Shown: positions 6,980 through 15,610, counted from the first letter of the stretch. The stretch: 33,069 nucleotides of DNA from Chloroflexota bacterium (GCA_003152165.1 PLZO01000010.1:30055-63123); one strand, 5' to 3'. The notes: generated by a model from the sequence alone, not told the origin. Made by a program: numbers and translations.

Positions 6980-9820
6980 TCACCCGCCGAACAGCGTCGT
7001 CTGCTCGCCCGACTGGCGCTCGACGACCGGGTCCAGCCCAAGATATGGCTCAAGATCGGACAGCAACGGTCCATCGCGCTCGGCGAACGCCCGCAGGTGG
7101 TTCGCCTTGAGGATGTGCCAGTTGCCGGCTTCGAGGGCCGAGCGGAGCAAGGGCGACCGCTCAAGCTTGTAGCGGATCAACTCGGTCCTCTCGGGGGCGA
7201 CGACCAGGAAACGGACGAGGTCGGGATCTGGCGGGATCTGGCCGCCGCGCCGGAGGAGGGGCTCCCCAAGCATCGCCGTCCACTCCACCTCGAACAGCAT
7301 CGTCAGGCGGGCTCGGAAATGCCAGGTCACGTCCACCTGGTCGATCAACTCGGCCCGGGCCCGACCCACATGGGGTGGTCCAGAGCGGAACTCCGAGTCG
7401 TCAAGCCAGCCCGCGAGATTACGCCGGCCCAGCCGGTGGCCCTGCTCGCGGCTCGAGATCCAGACCCTCAGGCCAAGCTGGTGCCCGAGGTTCGCGAGCA
7501 AGGCGATCAGGTCGCTGTGCTCCTGCGAGCGACGCGGGAGATCGTCCGAGGTGACGACCCGGTCAGGCGTGCTTGCCAGGCTACGGTAGCTCTCCAGGCA
7601 GGCGCCGACGAGTGTCTCGTCAGGCAGGTCGTGACCCGTGAAGAGGCCGGCGATCCGCTCGTTCAGCGCACCCTCGGACAACCGGCCGGCGGTCGACAGG
7701 AGGCTGAACACGGACCATTCGACCCGGTCGGCGAGAGGCATTGCGGCAGCGGCGACATCGTCACGGTCGGTCAGCCACCAACGACCGGGTTCGATCTCCT
7801 TGAGCCGGCGGTGGTCCGGTCGGGCCAGCTCGGCCCGGACGAGGCCGAGGAGCCGTTCGACCCGATCGGCGGCCACGGCGACTTCCGGGGCGCGCACGGA
7901 TTCGGAGTCGGCCGGGACGGGCGAACCGCGCAGTGAGCCCGGAGCGCTCCGCGGCGATGGACGTGCATCCGGGTCGGCGTCCCGGCCGGCTGGCGGCCGT
8001 TCAGGCCTCCCGGCGCGCCGGTCGGAACGTCGATCCGAGGCGTGTCCGTGGCGATCGTCGCTCGGCTGGTTGGCGATCGGATCGCTCGGCTGGGACCCCC
8101 TGTCGATTTCGGGGGCGACAAGCCGGCGAAGGTGGCCCGCCCGGTCCAGCCCGACCAGGATTTCGCCCAGGAGGCGCTCCGTGCGCGCCGGTTCGCCGCG
8201 GGCCTGAAGGATCGCGACGGCGGTCTCGGTCACCGTCCGGGCCACGTCGGTCTCGGAGAACCGACCCCGATCGAAACGCTCCGGCGGTGCGAACAGGCCG
8301 CGGCCGGGGACCAGGTCCGGATCTCCCGGACCACCGGGGACGGCCGGAAGCGAGATATTGGCACGGGACCGCGGGCCGACCGGGATGGCGGCACCGGGCG
8401 GAACGAATTCGACGATTCCGCCAGTTTCTTCGCCGGGCTCAGCCAGCCGGGCTGCGACGAGGCGGTACCCGGCACCAACTCCCCCGAGGACGGCCGCGAG
8501 CAGCCCTTCTGGGCCACCCGGCTCGAGGATCAGGATCGCCCGCGCATCGCGCGCCAGGATCGGGGCGGCCGCCTCGTACGCCCGCCGGATCTGGGCGGAC
8601 TGCCAGCCCCACGGGACGCGGGCCGTCGAACCGAGGAGCGCTTCGATCGGGACGAGCGAGGCTGCCTCGCGACCCAGGGCCCAGGCCGTCCCTACATACG
8701 AGAACGAGAGCCGCTCCTGGTTGGGTCGGATCGGCGGCTGGCCCAGAACGAGCCGGATGCGCGGGCGATCGGTCGCCCGGCCGAGCGCCTCGGCCTCGGC
8801 CGCCAGCGCCCGAAAGGTGGACGGCGTGCCCAGCCGGAGGACGACGTTGCCAGTCCCTTCGGCCAGCGCCTGGAAGTCCTCGCAGAAGCGGGCCTCCATC
8901 GGCCCCTGCGGCGCCCCTTCGAGGCGCTGGACGAACCCGCGCACGAGCCGGTAGGCATCCTCGAAGGCGAGCCACGGGTTGCGCTCGCGCCACTGGCCAC
9001 CGTTCGGCAGCTTGACCCGGCCGTGGCTGATGCGGAGCGTCGAAATCCGGCCCGGGTAGCCGTTCAAGCGCGAGGCCGGCATGATCGCGTGAAGGAGGGC
9101 CAGGCGCATCGCCGCCTCCACGGCCGGCGCGCGCAGATCCGTCTCGATCCGCTCCAGGATTGCATGCAGACCGAGGAGCTGGCGCGGCGTGTGCAGGTCG
9201 AGCACCGAGTCGACGATTCCAGACTCCCCCTCGGGATAGGGGAAACGCTCGCGCAGCATCCGGCGGGCCGGGATGTCGATGGCGATCTCGGCGGTCCGGG
9301 CCACGTCCGCATCGTCAACCGGGCCGTGGCGCTGTTCCCCGCCGCCGAGCTGGTCGCGGCACACGATGCAGCGATACTGCTTGTGGATCGGACGGGCCGG
9401 CTCGTCGCCGCTCGACTCCCAGACGACCTCCTCCAACGTGACCGCCCGGTCGCACGTCAGGCAGCGGCTGGCGTAGCGGTCGCCGAGCCAGACCTTGAGT
9501 GCCGACTGCTCGCGCGGCGCGGCCGCGATCGCCTGGAACGCTGCGTCGAGATGGCGCACGTCGGGCGGCCGGAGGACGACCTCGGCCAGCAGCCGGGTGA
9601 GCGGGCTGGTCTCCAGGCTGGCAGCACGGCGCTGGCGGTCGACTGCCGTCCGGGCAATCCAGCCGCCGCGGCCATGGAGATCGACGACAACGTCGCCGGG
9701 CCGGCTGTTCGCCTCGATCCGGGCCGCGACAAGCTCGGGCGGCAACGGCGGTGCCAGCCGGTTGAACGCGGGCAGCGACCAGCCGGGGTCGCTGCGCAGG
9801 AATGGGTCACGGGCGGCCAT
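6980..9820 (-). CDS. Degenerate DNA-methyltransferase-like protein with zinc ribbon and putative PD-(D/E)XK C-terminus
   Basis: This is a 946-residue protein. Residues about 15-85 resemble the start of DUF1156-like adenine DNA methylases: PPELVAARI, then a SAM-motif-I-like VVDLHGRGGW in place of the usual DPFAGSGT, then an acidic SLET. A zinc ribbon follows, with Cys120/123 and Cys151/154. The TPRQLLGLHAIL and PASRLNGY blocks also recall these methylases. Motif IV, normally (D/N)PPY, reads GQPPI (360-364), so catalytic competence is doubtful. After a Pro/Arg/Asp-rich linker (about 605-680) comes a helical domain (about 700-780). The last segment holds DVTW (about 830-833), FEVEW (about 843-847) and FLVVAPER, a layout like PD-(D/E)XK nucleases. 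The start is ATG 9820. The family is not recognised as a named system; restriction-like or regulatory function is inference. Confidence 0.75.
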   Translation of the reverse strand: MAARDPFLRSDPGWSLPAFNRLAPPLPPELVAARIEANSRPGDVVVDLHGRGGWIARTAVDRQRRAASLETSPLTRLLAEVVLRPPDVRHLDAAFQAIAAAPREQSALKVWLGDRYASRCLTCDRAVTLEEVVWESSGDEPARPIHKQYRCIVCRDQLGGGEQRHGPVDDADVARTAEIAIDIPARRMLRERFPYPEGESGIVDSVLDLHTPRQLLGLHAILERIETDLRAPAVEAAMRLALLHAIMPASRLNGYPGRISTLRISHGRVKLPNGGQWRERNPWLAFEDAYRLVRGFVQRLEGAPQGPMEARFCEDFQALAEGTGNVVLRLGTPSTFRALAAEAEALGRATDRPRIRLVLGQPPIRPNQERLSFSYVGTAWALGREAASLVPIEALLGSTARVPWGWQSAQIRRAYEAAAPILARDARAILILEPGGPEGLLAAVLGGVGAGYRLVAARLAEPGEETGGIVEFVPPGAAIPVGPRSRANISLPAVPGGPGDPDLVPGRGLFAPPERFDRGRFSETDVARTVTETAVAILQARGEPARTERLLGEILVGLDRAGHLRRLVAPEIDRGSQPSDPIANQPSDDRHGHASDRRSDRRAGRPERPPAGRDADPDARPSPRSAPGSLRGSPVPADSESVRAPEVAVAADRVERLLGLVRAELARPDHRRLKEIEPGRWWLTDRDDVAAAAMPLADRVEWSVFSLLSTAGRLSEGALNERIAGLFTGHDLPDETLVGACLESYRSLASTPDRVVTSDDLPRRSQEHSDLIALLANLGHQLGLRVWISSREQGHRLGRRNLAGWLDDSEFRSGPPHVGRARAELIDQVDVTWHFRARLTMLFEVEWTAMLGEPLLRRGGQIPPDPDLVRFLVVAPERTELIRYKLERSPLLRSALEAGNWHILKANHLRAFAERDGPLLSDLEPYLGLDPVVERQSGEQTTLFGG

Positions 9821-9845
9821 GCCCCAATTGTGCCACCGCGCAGCG

Positions 9846-9851
9846 TACGAT
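9846..9851 (+). promoter_or_regulatory. TACGAT -10 hexamer for leaderless moxR transcript
   Basis: TACGAT lies 6 nt before the GTG start of the MoxR gene, and no Shine-Dalgarno sequence intervenes. Transcription starting about 7 nt after the -10 box would begin at the start codon, giving a leaderless mRNA. The same hexamer sits at the same distance in front of other genes of this window. No convincing -35 is seen. Confidence 0.5.
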
Positions 9852-9857
9852 CCGCGA

Positions 9858-10886
9858 GTGACGCTCAAACCACCGTCCCCGCCGGCGCTGACCGCCGCCG
9901 ACGGCGCCCGCGCCTGGCGAACGCTGCGCGCGGCAGTCGCCGAAGCCGTCGTCGGCGGCGATGAGCCACTCCGCCTGCTCGCGGTGGCCCTCCTGGCAGA
10001 GGGTCATGCCCTGATCGAGGACGTGCCCGGGGTGGGCAAGACCCTCCTCGCCCGCGCCTTCGCCCGGGCACTCGATCTCGACTTCGGGCGGGTCCAGGGG
10101 ACGCCGGACCTGCTGCCCTCAGACGTGACCGGGGCGAGCATCCTGGCACCGTCCGCCTCGCTCACCGAGGGTGGTCTCTGCCTGAAGTTCGTGCCCGGGC
10201 CCGTTTTCACGAATGTGCTCCTCGTCGACGAGATCAACCGGGCCACGCCGCGAACCCAGTCCGCCCTCCTCGAGGCGATGCAGGAACGCCAGGTGTCGAT
10301 CGAAGGCGAAACTCGAGCGCTGCCGGACCCATTCATCGTCCTGGCGACCCAGAACCCGATCGAGTACGAAGGCACGTTCAGCCTGCCCGAGGCGCAGCTC
10401 GACCGGTTCCTCGTGCGGATCCGGATCGGCTATCCGGACCGGGCCGCCGAGGCCCGGATCGCTGGCCGCTACCTGGCCGACCACGACCCGCTCGAGCGGG
10501 TCCAGCCGGCGGTCGACCGGATCGCGTTGCTCGGCCTGCGCGAAGCCGCCCGGCAGATCCACGTCAGCGCCGAGCTCACCGATCATCTCGTGGCGATCGT
10601 CGGCGCGACCCGCGAGCGCCCGGACATCGAGCTCGGGGCAAGCCCACGGGCAAGTGTCGCCCTCTTCCGGGCGGCCCAGGCGAGGGCCCTGCTCGATGGC
10701 CGTGATTTCGTCCTGCCCGATGACATCCGAGCGATGGCCCCCGCGGTTCTCGTTCATCGGCTGCGTCTGAGCGTCGACTCGTCGCTGCACGGCCTGACCC
10801 TGGAGCGTGCCTTTGCCGAGGCGATGGCGACGGTCCCGGTCCCGGTCGGCCGAGCCGTCCGGGCCGGGACGGATCCGACGGGTTGA
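9858..10886 (+). CDS. MoxR-family AAA+ ATPase
   Basis: This is a 342-residue AAA+ ATPase of the MoxR group, which acts as a chaperone-like remodeller, usually for partner proteins with VWA-like domains. Walker A is EDVPGVGKT (about 54-62) and Walker B is LLVDEINRA. Sensor 1 is in LATQNPIEYEGTF, followed by SLPEAQLDRF, all textbook MoxR. The start is taken as GTG 9858 (VTLKPPSPP), directly preceded by a TACGAT box; the frame extends further upstream only into the divergent gene. Its stop overlaps the DUF58 start by TTGA, so the two are translationally coupled. MoxR-DUF58 pairs are widespread; the client here is presumably the DUF58 protein. Confidence 0.95.
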   Translation: MTLKPPSPPALTAADGARAWRTLRAAVAEAVVGGDEPLRLLAVALLAEGHALIEDVPGVGKTLLARAFARALDLDFGRVQGTPDLLPSDVTGASILAPSASLTEGGLCLKFVPGPVFTNVLLVDEINRATPRTQSALLEAMQERQVSIEGETRALPDPFIVLATQNPIEYEGTFSLPEAQLDRFLVRIRIGYPDRAAEARIAGRYLADHDPLERVQPAVDRIALLGLREAARQIHVSAELTDHLVAIVGATRERPDIELGASPRASVALFRAAQARALLDGRDFVLPDDIRAMAPAVLVHRLRLSVDSSLHGLTLERAFAEAMATVPVPVGRAVRAGTDPTG

Positions 10887-12286
10887 TCGAGCCCAGGGCG
10901 ACCGGATCAGAGGCGGGCGGGCCGGGCGCGACTGGGTCCCGGGTGACCGAACCGCCGGCGACCGAGTTCGACCAGCTGGAGCCGGAGGCCAGGACGGTCG
11001 CCCGCGACCCGGGCGATGGACGACACGCCTGGATCATCGGCGGAGTCATCCTCGGCCTGGTCGGAGGCGCGGTGGTCAGCTACCCGATTGCGGCACTCGG
11101 CGTCCTGGTCGTGGGCGTTGGCATCCTGCGCTGGATCACGGTCGATCGCGGCTTGCGGGGTCTGGTCGTGATCCGCCGGATCGAGCGCGATCGAGTGGTC
11201 TGCGGCGACCTCGTCGAGCTCGTTCTGACCGTGCGCAACCGCGACCCGCTGCCAATCCCCTGGCTGCGCGTGGCCGAGGCGCTGCCGACCGAGCTGCAGC
11301 TCATCCTGCCTGACAAGGCGGCCGCCCTCGACGACGGAGAAACTCGGATCGCTGGCCGGGCTGAGCTGCGCAATGGCTGGACACTGGCACCCTACCGCAG
11401 GATCACCCGCCGGATTCAGCTGGTCGCTGGCCACCGCGGGGTCCACCGCTTCGACGTGGTCCACGTGTCCGCAGGCGATCTGCTCGGCCGAACGATCGGC
11501 GCGGAGGAGCGATCGATGCCGGCCAATCTCATTGTCCGACCCCGCCTGGTTGCGACCACGGCACTCGATGCGCGGCACGACTGGAGGGGCGAGCGGGCCA
11601 CCCGGACGGGCCGGGTGGACGATCCGAGCCGGTTTGCCGGCGTCCGGCCTTACACGCCAGGCGACCCCGTCCGGCGGCTCCACTGGCGGGCGACCGCTCG
11701 CCTTGGCCAACCCGTCGTCAAACGCTTCGACCCGGCGCGAGAACGCGAGGTGGTCGTGGTTCTCGACATCGAGACCCGGATCGACGACGAGCGGCAGGTC
11801 GGCCCGTCCGGTCGACGGACCGAGGCGGATCAACTCGAGGAGCTGTGCATCGTAGCGGCGTCGCTGGCGCGCCGCTTCGAGGCCGACGGTGCCGCCTGCG
11901 GGCTGGCGGCCGCGGCGTTTTCTGGGAGTCGCCGGCGGATCGCATTTGCTGCGCCGAGTGGGGCGCCAGGCCAGAGTGGCCGGATCGGCGACCTGCTCGC
12001 CCGGCTCGGCTCGTTTCCCTCGACAACGTTCCCGGCATTGCTCGGCGGCATGGCCCAGCTCGTCCGGCCGGGCACCCAGCTGGTGGTGGTCACGGCCCGC
12101 GACCCGGGTCCTTTCCTGGTCGGCGCCCGGCGGCTGGCCCGGAGTGGCTTCGCGGTGGAGCTTCTGACCATGGGAGGGTCGGGGCCGGAGCATGCCCGGC
12201 AGGCCCGCCGGGTCGGGCTCCCAGCGCGGGCCGTCCGCCTCGACGCCGAGTGGAGGCTGAGCCGTGCGCTCGAGCTGGTGGGCTGA
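10883..12286 (+). CDS. DUF58 domain protein (VWA-like), membrane anchored
   Basis: This protein of up to 467 residues has two hydrophobic segments (about 49-66 and 68-85). An Ig-like stretch follows, and then the DUF58 signature VRPYTPGDPVRRLHWRA (about 254-270). A VWA-like Rossmann segment then starts at VVVVLDIETR, where the metal-binding DxSxS of true VWA domains is not conserved. The start is TTG 10883, overlapping the moxR stop; a GTG at 10943 is an alternative with weak support. It is coupled to MoxR and to the next gene. DUF58 proteins are thought to work with MoxR ATPases in envelope-related complexes; the exact role is unknown. Confidence 0.9.
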   Translation: MIEPRATGSEAGGPGATGSRVTEPPATEFDQLEPEARTVARDPGDGRHAWIIGGVILGLVGGAVVSYPIAALGVLVVGVGILRWITVDRGLRGLVVIRRIERDRVVCGDLVELVLTVRNRDPLPIPWLRVAEALPTELQLILPDKAAALDDGETRIAGRAELRNGWTLAPYRRITRRIQLVAGHRGVHRFDVVHVSAGDLLGRTIGAEERSMPANLIVRPRLVATTALDARHDWRGERATRTGRVDDPSRFAGVRPYTPGDPVRRLHWRATARLGQPVVKRFDPAREREVVVVLDIETRIDDERQVGPSGRRTEADQLEELCIVAASLARRFEADGAACGLAAAAFSGSRRRIAFAAPSGAPGQSGRIGDLLARLGSFPSTTFPALLGGMAQLVRPGTQLVVVTARDPGPFLVGARRLARSGFAVELLTMGGSGPEHARQARRVGLPARAVRLDAEWRLSRALELVG

Positions 12287-13706
12287 GGGCCTCGGGCCAC
12301 TCCTGGTCGGGCTGACCGAAGGCGCCTGGATCGTCGTCCTCTACCTCCTGGTCGAAACAGTCGGCCGAGCTCCCGCCCCGCTAGGCCTGCCGGTCTTTGC
12401 CGCCACCGCCCTCCTGGGGGCGCTGGCCGGGCCCGGGCTGGAGCGCCTGGGCGAGAGGCGCTGGAAGGTGATCGCGCTGGTCGCCGTCGGCCTCGGCGCG
12501 GTCGGCACGCTGGCCGGGCCCGGCGTACTCGGGGCGCTCATTGATGGGAATCCAGGCGGGGCGTTCGGGGCGCATCCGGGCGGCTGGCTATTGGGCATCG
12601 CGGCGTTCCGAGGAATGCTGGGTGGCGGGACGCTCGAAGATCCGGATCGAGCCAGTCGCCCGTTCATCCGAGGCGTGATCGGCCTGACATTCGTATGGCT
12701 CTACGCTGGCCTCCTGCCTGACGTGAGCGAGATCGCCTTCCGAACGGCCGCCCTCGGCCCCACCCTGCTCTTTGCGTCCAGCGGCGTCGCGGCAGTCGGG
12801 CTTCGCCGGGTGCACGCGATCGCCTTGCCGGCCGGGATCGAATGGTGGCGAAATCGAGCCTGGCTGCTGGGCCTGGGGGGGCTGCTTGCGCTGCTGACCG
12901 CGCTGGCTGTCCCGATCGCCAATGAGCTGATGGCAGCCGTACCCAGGGTCCTGGGGCTGGCCGGATTCCCTGAAGTGGTCGTCTTCGTGATCTTTGTGGC
13001 CTGGCTGCTCCTGCCTCGGAGAGGCCCGCGCCGGCCCCATCGATCAGCCGTCCGAGGGGTCCTGGGCCTGGCCATCCTCCTCGCGCTCGGGGCAATCGCC
13101 TACAGGCTCATTCATGCCAATGTCAGCTCCGGCAACGCTGCCGCGGGAGTCGCCCACGTTGGGGAGTCGACGGAGTCGAACGGCATGTTCGGCGTTCTGC
13201 TCATTGCCGGCCTCCTGCTCGGGCTCGGCCTGCTGGCACTCTTCCTCACCCGAAGCTGGCGACCAGCCACTCCGACGACGCCGGGCGGGGCGGGCAGCGA
13301 CGAGAGCGGGTTCGAGGTCGAGGGACCGGGCGTCGCCTGGCTTCGGCGGCTGCGCAACCGTCTGCGCGGTGAGCGGACCGGGCGCCGACCGGCCAGTGCC
13401 GAGGCGGCCTACCTCGCCACACTCGACCTGCTCGAGCCGCTCCGCGAGCTGCGCCGCCTGGCGGACGAGACGCCAGCGGCCCACGCCCGAAGGTTGCATC
13501 GGGAGGGCGCCGGCAGCCTAGAGCTGGACCTGCTGGCCGCCGACTACCAGCTATCGCGCTGGGGTGCCCGCCGGCTGCCGGCCCGCGAGACAGGTCGGGC
13601 CATCGGCCGCTGGGATCGATCCAGCACACGAATCGCCGAGCACGTCCTGGCCGAGCGGGTCGCCCGCGAAAACGCCGAGAAACGGGAGCTGTCAGGGCCG
13701 GCCTGA
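12264..13706 (+). CDS. Multi-pass membrane protein with C-terminal DUF4129-like domain
   Basis: This is a 480-residue membrane protein. Roughly nine or ten hydrophobic segments fill residues 10-330, with several Gly/Leu/Val-rich helices. The soluble C-terminal part (about 355-470) has the DUF4129-like pattern LDLLEPLRELRRLADETPAA, then HARRLHREG and DYQLSRWGARRL. In related clusters this domain ends a transglutaminase-like membrane protein, but no Cys-His-Asp transglutaminase core is visible here. The start is GTG 12264, with GGAGG 8 nt upstream inside the end of the DUF58 gene (23-nt overlap). It is the third gene of the MoxR-DUF58 operon and presumably the membrane component of the same complex. 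Confidence 0.85.
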   Translation: MRSSWWAEGLGPLLVGLTEGAWIVVLYLLVETVGRAPAPLGLPVFAATALLGALAGPGLERLGERRWKVIALVAVGLGAVGTLAGPGVLGALIDGNPGGAFGAHPGGWLLGIAAFRGMLGGGTLEDPDRASRPFIRGVIGLTFVWLYAGLLPDVSEIAFRTAALGPTLLFASSGVAAVGLRRVHAIALPAGIEWWRNRAWLLGLGGLLALLTALAVPIANELMAAVPRVLGLAGFPEVVVFVIFVAWLLLPRRGPRRPHRSAVRGVLGLAILLALGAIAYRLIHANVSSGNAAAGVAHVGESTESNGMFGVLLIAGLLLGLGLLALFLTRSWRPATPTTPGGAGSDESGFEVEGPGVAWLRRLRNRLRGERTGRRPASAEAAYLATLDLLEPLRELRRLADETPAAHARRLHREGAGSLELDLLAADYQLSRWGARRLPARETGRAIGRWDRSSTRIAEHVLAERVARENAEKRELSGPA

Positions 13707-13713
13707 CCTGGAC

Positions 13714-14574
13714 CTACGGCTCGTCGAGCTCGTCGGGCTCCTCGACGAAGGCCTCGTCGGTCGTGACGTCGACGGGCAGGGCACGATCGAGGTCCTCGAT
13801 CTCGTCGTCCTCGTCGTCCTCTTCGAGGTCCTCCTCGAGGTCCATTTCCTCGCGGATCAGGGTGCCCTTCGTGTACGGCCGCAGGTCGGTCGACTTGGCC
13901 GCTGTCGGGAAGCTCACCTTGCCGAAGTTACGCGGGTCCTGGAAGATCTCGCGAATGATGATCCGGACGTCCTTGTCGCCGAGCGAGGTGACCCCGGCGA
14001 AGTACTTGTTGCCCTCGGCCATCAGTTTGAGCAGGCGGGCGGCGACCCGCGGCTCCACGATTCCGATGCGCATCCCGTTGCTGAACGCGAGGAGCCGGTT
14101 GCCTTCGGGGGTCAGCTCGACCGCGTCACCCGGGTTGACCTGGGCGAGCTTGCGCGGATCGGCCAGGTCGGTCAGGAAGGCGAAGCCCGTCTTGCCGGTC
14201 TCCTCGACGAAGATCGAGACGGGCGCTTTGCTGCCTTCCATCGCCGGCACCGTCTTTTCGCCAGCCTCGACCAGCAGGACCCGCAGCCGGTCAATGTTCC
14301 GCTCGGCGATTCGGTTCGTTGGATCGAGCGCGAGCGCGGTCTGGTAATGCTCACGAGCCGAGCCGAGCTCGCCAAGCTCCCAGAGCGACTTGGCCAGCCG
14401 GTTCTCAGCCTCGGCATCCGGGCCCATCTCGAGGATCCGCCGATTCGTATCGGCCGCGTCGCTCCATTGGGCCGCGGTGGCCTGGGCGATGGCCTGCTCA
14501 ACGAACTGGCGCTTCTGGCGAAGCGCCGTTGCGGCGCTGGACGCCGGGCTGGTTTCAACGTCGGAAAAGCTCAC
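13714..14574 (-). CDS. TPR protein with conserved middle domain and acidic tail
   Basis: This is a 286-residue soluble protein. Residues about 15-105 hold two to three tetratricopeptide-like helix pairs (KSLWELGELGSAREHYQTAL, then ALDPTNRIAERNIDRL). The middle (about 115-245) is an alpha/beta region with FVEETGKTGFAFLTDL, LTPEGNRLLAFSNG and DVRIIIREIFQDPRNFG; I do not recognise its family. The last 40 residues are dominated by Glu and Asp. The start is GTG 14574 (VSFSDVETSP), with GGAGGA about 11 nt upstream; an in-frame ATG further upstream would add 44 residues of unlikely composition. It converges on the DUF4129 gene with 7 nt between stops. TPRs suggest protein binding, the acidic tail perhaps nucleic-acid mimicry; function is unknown. 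Confidence 0.8.
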   Translation of the reverse strand: MSFSDVETSPASSAATALRQKRQFVEQAIAQATAAQWSDAADTNRRILEMGPDAEAENRLAKSLWELGELGSAREHYQTALALDPTNRIAERNIDRLRVLLVEAGEKTVPAMEGSKAPVSIFVEETGKTGFAFLTDLADPRKLAQVNPGDAVELTPEGNRLLAFSNGMRIGIVEPRVAARLLKLMAEGNKYFAGVTSLGDKDVRIIIREIFQDPRNFGKVSFPTAAKSTDLRPYTKGTLIREEMDLEEDLEEDDEDDEIEDLDRALPVDVTTDEAFVEEPDELDEP

Positions 14575-14736
14575 GGGATGGGTCGTCCTCCAAGGCGTTC
14601 TGTGCTGCCCGGCGCATCGGAACCGTGGGGCCATGGGCGGCGGGCAGGCTGAATCCCGGTCCGAGCGCGGGCCACTGTTTCTAGCATCGTTGAGCCAATC
14701 CGTCAACGAGCTGGGCGGGATGCGGCGCGGCCGGAG

Positions 14737-15561
14737 CTAACGCAGGGCGACGTTCCAGGCGATGACCGCGAAGCCCAGGATCGCCAGAAGCGCGGTCTGC
14801 CAGATCCAGCGCGGGTCCCGGCGCTGGGCTGGCGGTGAGCCATGGATGGCATCCCAAAGGAAGAAGACGAGGGTGACGATCGCCGGACCGAGGAGCCGCG
14901 GCAGCGCCACTGCGCGGATCGCCCCGGCAGCAATCGCGACGACCGCAGCGTAGGTCCCCGCCGACCACGGCGCAGCCCGGCGGTTCTGCTCGCGCAGCAC
15001 CGAAAGGCGGAAGCCGAGGAGGCCTCCGACCAGGGCATCGGTGAGGGCCAGGACGATCAGCGCGGACTCCGAGAGCGGCGCAGTCCCGGCCGTCGCCCCA
15101 GTTGCCGTGGCCGTGATCGACGGCTCGACGAGCCCGCCCTGGACGAGCGCGGCGGTACCGATAAAGGCAAGGAACGAGACGAGCACGGAGAGTGCCAGCA
15201 TGAGTGCACGGTCGTCGGCGCCGGGGGGACTGACCCGCTGGATCAGGTGCAGCTCGAGGGCGAGCGCGCGATCGAGCAGCAATGCCGCGAAGCCAAGCGC
15301 GACGAGGATCGGCAGGCCGTTCGGGACGATCCGGATGACGCCCAGGCAGGCAACTGCTGCGAGCGTGGGCAGGATCGTCGACGCGACTGCAATCCCGCGC
15401 ACACGTCCGCCACCGAGGAACCACACGGTGCCGGACACGACCGAGGCTGCCAGCAGGCCGGCTACCAGCCAGTCGAGCGAGCCGTCGAGAAGGCGGGACA
15501 GGCCGATCACAGTCGACGCCAGAAGGACAAGCTCGTGCCGCTCGGTGCTCCGGGAATCCAT
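14737..15561 (-). CDS. Integral membrane protein of unknown function
   Basis: This is a 274-residue hydrophobic protein with about seven or eight predicted membrane helices, such as LVLLASTVIGLS, GIAVASTILPTLAAVACLG, LPILVALGFAALLL and the C-terminal LLAILGFAVIAWNVAL. Short charged loops include RVSPPGADDR and REQNRR. I cannot assign a family. The start is ATG 15561 (MDSRSTERHEL); the frame stays open upstream, but that part is not protein-like and a TACGAT box sits 7 nt before this ATG. It lies 49 nt downstream of polX on the same strand, but the box suggests its own promoter. Confidence 0.75.
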   Translation of the reverse strand: MDSRSTERHELVLLASTVIGLSRLLDGSLDWLVAGLLAASVVSGTVWFLGGGRVRGIAVASTILPTLAAVACLGVIRIVPNGLPILVALGFAALLLDRALALELHLIQRVSPPGADDRALMLALSVLVSFLAFIGTAALVQGGLVEPSITATATGATAGTAPLSESALIVLALTDALVGGLLGFRLSVLREQNRRAAPWSAGTYAAVVAIAAGAIRAVALPRLLGPAIVTLVFFLWDAIHGSPPAQRRDPRWIWQTALLAILGFAVIAWNVALR

Positions 15562-15568
15562 CGGCCGG

Positions 15569-15574
15569 ATCGTA
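15569..15574 (-). promoter_or_regulatory. TACGAT -10 hexamer for the membrane protein gene
   Basis: On the minus strand TACGAT lies 7 nt before the ATG at 15561, with no Shine-Dalgarno between. This fits a leaderless transcript and supports the shorter start over the upstream-open frame. Confidence 0.45.
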
Positions 15575-15610
15575 CGCGACCGGGCATCGCCCGAAACGGC
15601 GCCTGATGCC

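Noticed and set aside
6868-7164. N-terminal extension of the DUF885 gene to 7164
   Set aside because: It would run into the preceding gene and reads as low-complexity Arg/Ser. The GGAGG-preceded GTG at 6867 is a better start.
9821-9868. 16-codon longer start for the methyltransferase-like protein
   Set aside because: It would extend past the divergent moxR start. ATG 9820 matches the beginning of the conserved region and has a -10-like CACAAT 6 nt upstream.
8042-9964. 640-codon plus-strand frame opposite the methyltransferase-like gene
   Set aside because: Long but with shadow-like composition (Asp/Arg/Gly-rich, no domain). The minus frame has recognisable methylase blocks and zinc-ribbon cysteines.
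14575-14736. Possible gene in the 162-bp gap behind the TPR gene
   Set aside because: The only in-frame extension adds a Pro/Arg/Cys-rich stretch with no resemblance to the protein body; the gap is taken as promoter and end region.
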